A DNA stretch of 7,111 nucleotides, from assembly GCA_003541445.1 (NCBI GenBank), contig DPMO01000072.1:1-7111 (forward strand). Direction: 5' to 3'. A model generated the notes under the pieces. That model was not told the origin of the DNA and did no database searches. It saw nothing but the letters and a program-made list of their open reading frames with translations. Within the stretch, counting starts at the first letter, position 1; each line of letters begins with the position of its first letter. The stretch comes from Clostridiales bacterium (GTDB taxonomy: Bacteria; Bacillota; Sulfobacillia; UBA995; UBA9673). Made by a program: the position numbers and the translations under genes. Shown one piece after another: positions 6,373 to 7,111 of the stretch.

Positions 6373-7111
6373 CTGAGCCTCGTCGCCGGCCCGGCGGCCG
6401 CCCTGCTCGAGGGCCTGGCGACAGGCCTGGCCGTCTTCCTGACGGCCCTGGCGGTCAAGCTCGTGGACGACCTCCTGGACGAGCCGGCCCGGGCCAGGCC
6501 GCCCGCGGGGCCAGCTTCGGCCGCGTACGCCTGCCTTCTGCTGGCCCTCGCCGCGGGGCTGTGCCCGCGCGCGGCGGTGTCCCTGTTCCTCGCGGCCTAC
6601 GCGGTCGGGATGCTCCCCTCACCGGTCCAGCGTCAGCCGACGGGCATGGCCGGGTGGGTCGAGAGCGCGATTGCCGTGACCCTCTCGGCCGCGCTGGCGG
6701 GACCGGTCGAGACGGCCGGGTCGGTCCTCACCATGCTCGCCGTGCAGCTCCTCGATGACGCCTGGGACCTCGAGCGTGACCGGAACGAGGCCCGCCCGAA
6801 CATGGCGCAGGCCGTCGGGAGAGGCCCGGCCGTCCTCCTGGCCGTCGGCGTGTACGGGGTGGCCGCCTGGTTGGACCCCGCCAAGGCCCTGGCGGCCGGC
6901 GTCGCGGCTGCGGGAATCCTCACCGGCCTGTGCCCCCTGCCGCCTGCCGGCGGCGACGGGGGCGTGCCGGTCGGTGCCGCGGACGCAGCCGCCGGGGGCA
7001 AGGACGGCCGCCGCGCTGGCGCCGTCGCGCGGGGTGAGGCGGTCTTCCGTCTTGCCGCCCTCGGGGTCGCCTCCGCCACGGCCGCGGCGGTCGCGCGACT
7101 TGTCCGCCACT
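6373..7111 (+). CDS. Polytopic membrane protein with two DDxxD motifs (3' end outside window)
   Basis: The frame holding codons with G or C at nearly every third position is open from 6328 to the right edge, 246 residues from CTG 6373. There is no ATG, GTG or TTG before GTG 6463, which would remove the first membrane segment. CTG 6373, with GGCGGA 6 bases upstream, is the best guess; ATC 6346 is another. Numbering from CTG: hydrophobic stretches lie at about 4-31, 50-64, 67-82, 98-127, 152-187 and 223-241. D32, D33 and D36 follow the first stretch. D128, D129, D132 and D136 follow the fourth, within DDAWDLERDRNEARP. The two sites share a preceding LAVxL and look duplicated. A Gly/Ala-rich soluble loop spans about 190-221. 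The second motif resembles the metal/diphosphate-binding motif of UbiA-type prenyltransferases, but I cannot assign the family. It follows the GTPase by 19 bases and is probably in the same operon. Confidence 0.65.
   Translation, partial: MSLVAGPAAALLEGLATGLAVFLTALAVKLVDDLLDEPARARPPAGPASAAYACLLLALAAGLCPRAAVSLFLAAYAVGMLPSPVQRQPTGMAGWVESAIAVTLSAALAGPVETAGSVLTMLAVQLLDDAWDLERDRNEARPNMAQAVGRGPAVLLAVGVYGVAAWLDPAKALAAGVAAAGILTGLCPLPPAGGDGGVPVGAADAAAGGKDGRRAGAVARGEAVFRLAALGVASATAAAVARLVRH

Noticed and set aside
5601..6458. Minus-strand 285-codon frame opposite the GTPase gene
   Set aside because: The + strand GTPase has all G motifs in order; the antisense product is Arg/Ser/Ala-rich without a domain.
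6619..7110. Minus-strand frames (163 and 148 codons) at the right end
   Set aside because: The + strand frame here has a far better third-position pattern and clear membrane segments; the antisense translations are low-complexity.
1..7111. CRISPR arrays, tRNA/rRNA genes, insertion sequences, phage attachment sites
   Set aside because: No regularly spaced direct repeats, cloverleaf-like sequence, transposase or terminal inverted repeats were seen in reading the window.

Overview
The window is a chromosomal stretch from a high-GC, endospore-forming member of the Bacillota (Firmicutes). Three things point there: the gene order mutS-mutL-miaA-hfq-spoVK, the presence of spoVK itself (a sporulation gene), and a MutL of the endonuclease type found in bacteria that lack MutH. 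G+C is high, with codon third positions almost always G or C; I did not count the whole window. The gene order is typical of Clostridia-like Bacillota, but I cannot name the genus. Every gene I can support lies on the + strand. The many long minus-strand frames are GC-driven shadows.

Layout: (1) 2-1438, the C-terminal two thirds of MutS, cut by the left edge. (2) 1445-3190, MutL, whose conserved N-terminus begins upstream of the first ordinary start codon and appears to use ACG. (3) 3201-4166, MiaA, the tRNA A37 prenyltransferase. (4) 4163-4510, Hfq, overlapping miaA by an ATGA junction, with a second good start at 4229. These four form one tightly packed repair and RNA-biology operon. It ends in a strong GC hairpin (4535-4564) followed by a C-rich, G-poor stretch. 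(5) 4511-4749 is the only real intergenic gap. It holds that terminator, a sigma-A-like promoter candidate and a foldable leader. (6) 4750-5772, SpoVK, an AAA+ ATPase. (7) 5769-6353, a small P-loop GTPase overlapping spoVK by TTGA. (8) about 6373 to the right edge, a polytopic membrane protein with no ordinary start codon and with two similar Asp-rich motifs 96 residues apart.

MutS and MutL act together in mismatch repair: MutS senses the mismatch, and MutL is licensed to nick and carries a candidate beta-clamp-binding motif. MiaA modifies tRNAs that read UNN codons, and Hfq is an RNA chaperone. The second transcription unit (spoVK, GTPase, membrane protein) is less understood. The tight junctions suggest co-expression, possibly in sporulation. 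The least-described part of the window is the GTPase plus the membrane protein with duplicated DDxxD motifs, whose second copy resembles the (N/D)DxxDxxxD motif of UbiA-type prenyltransferases.
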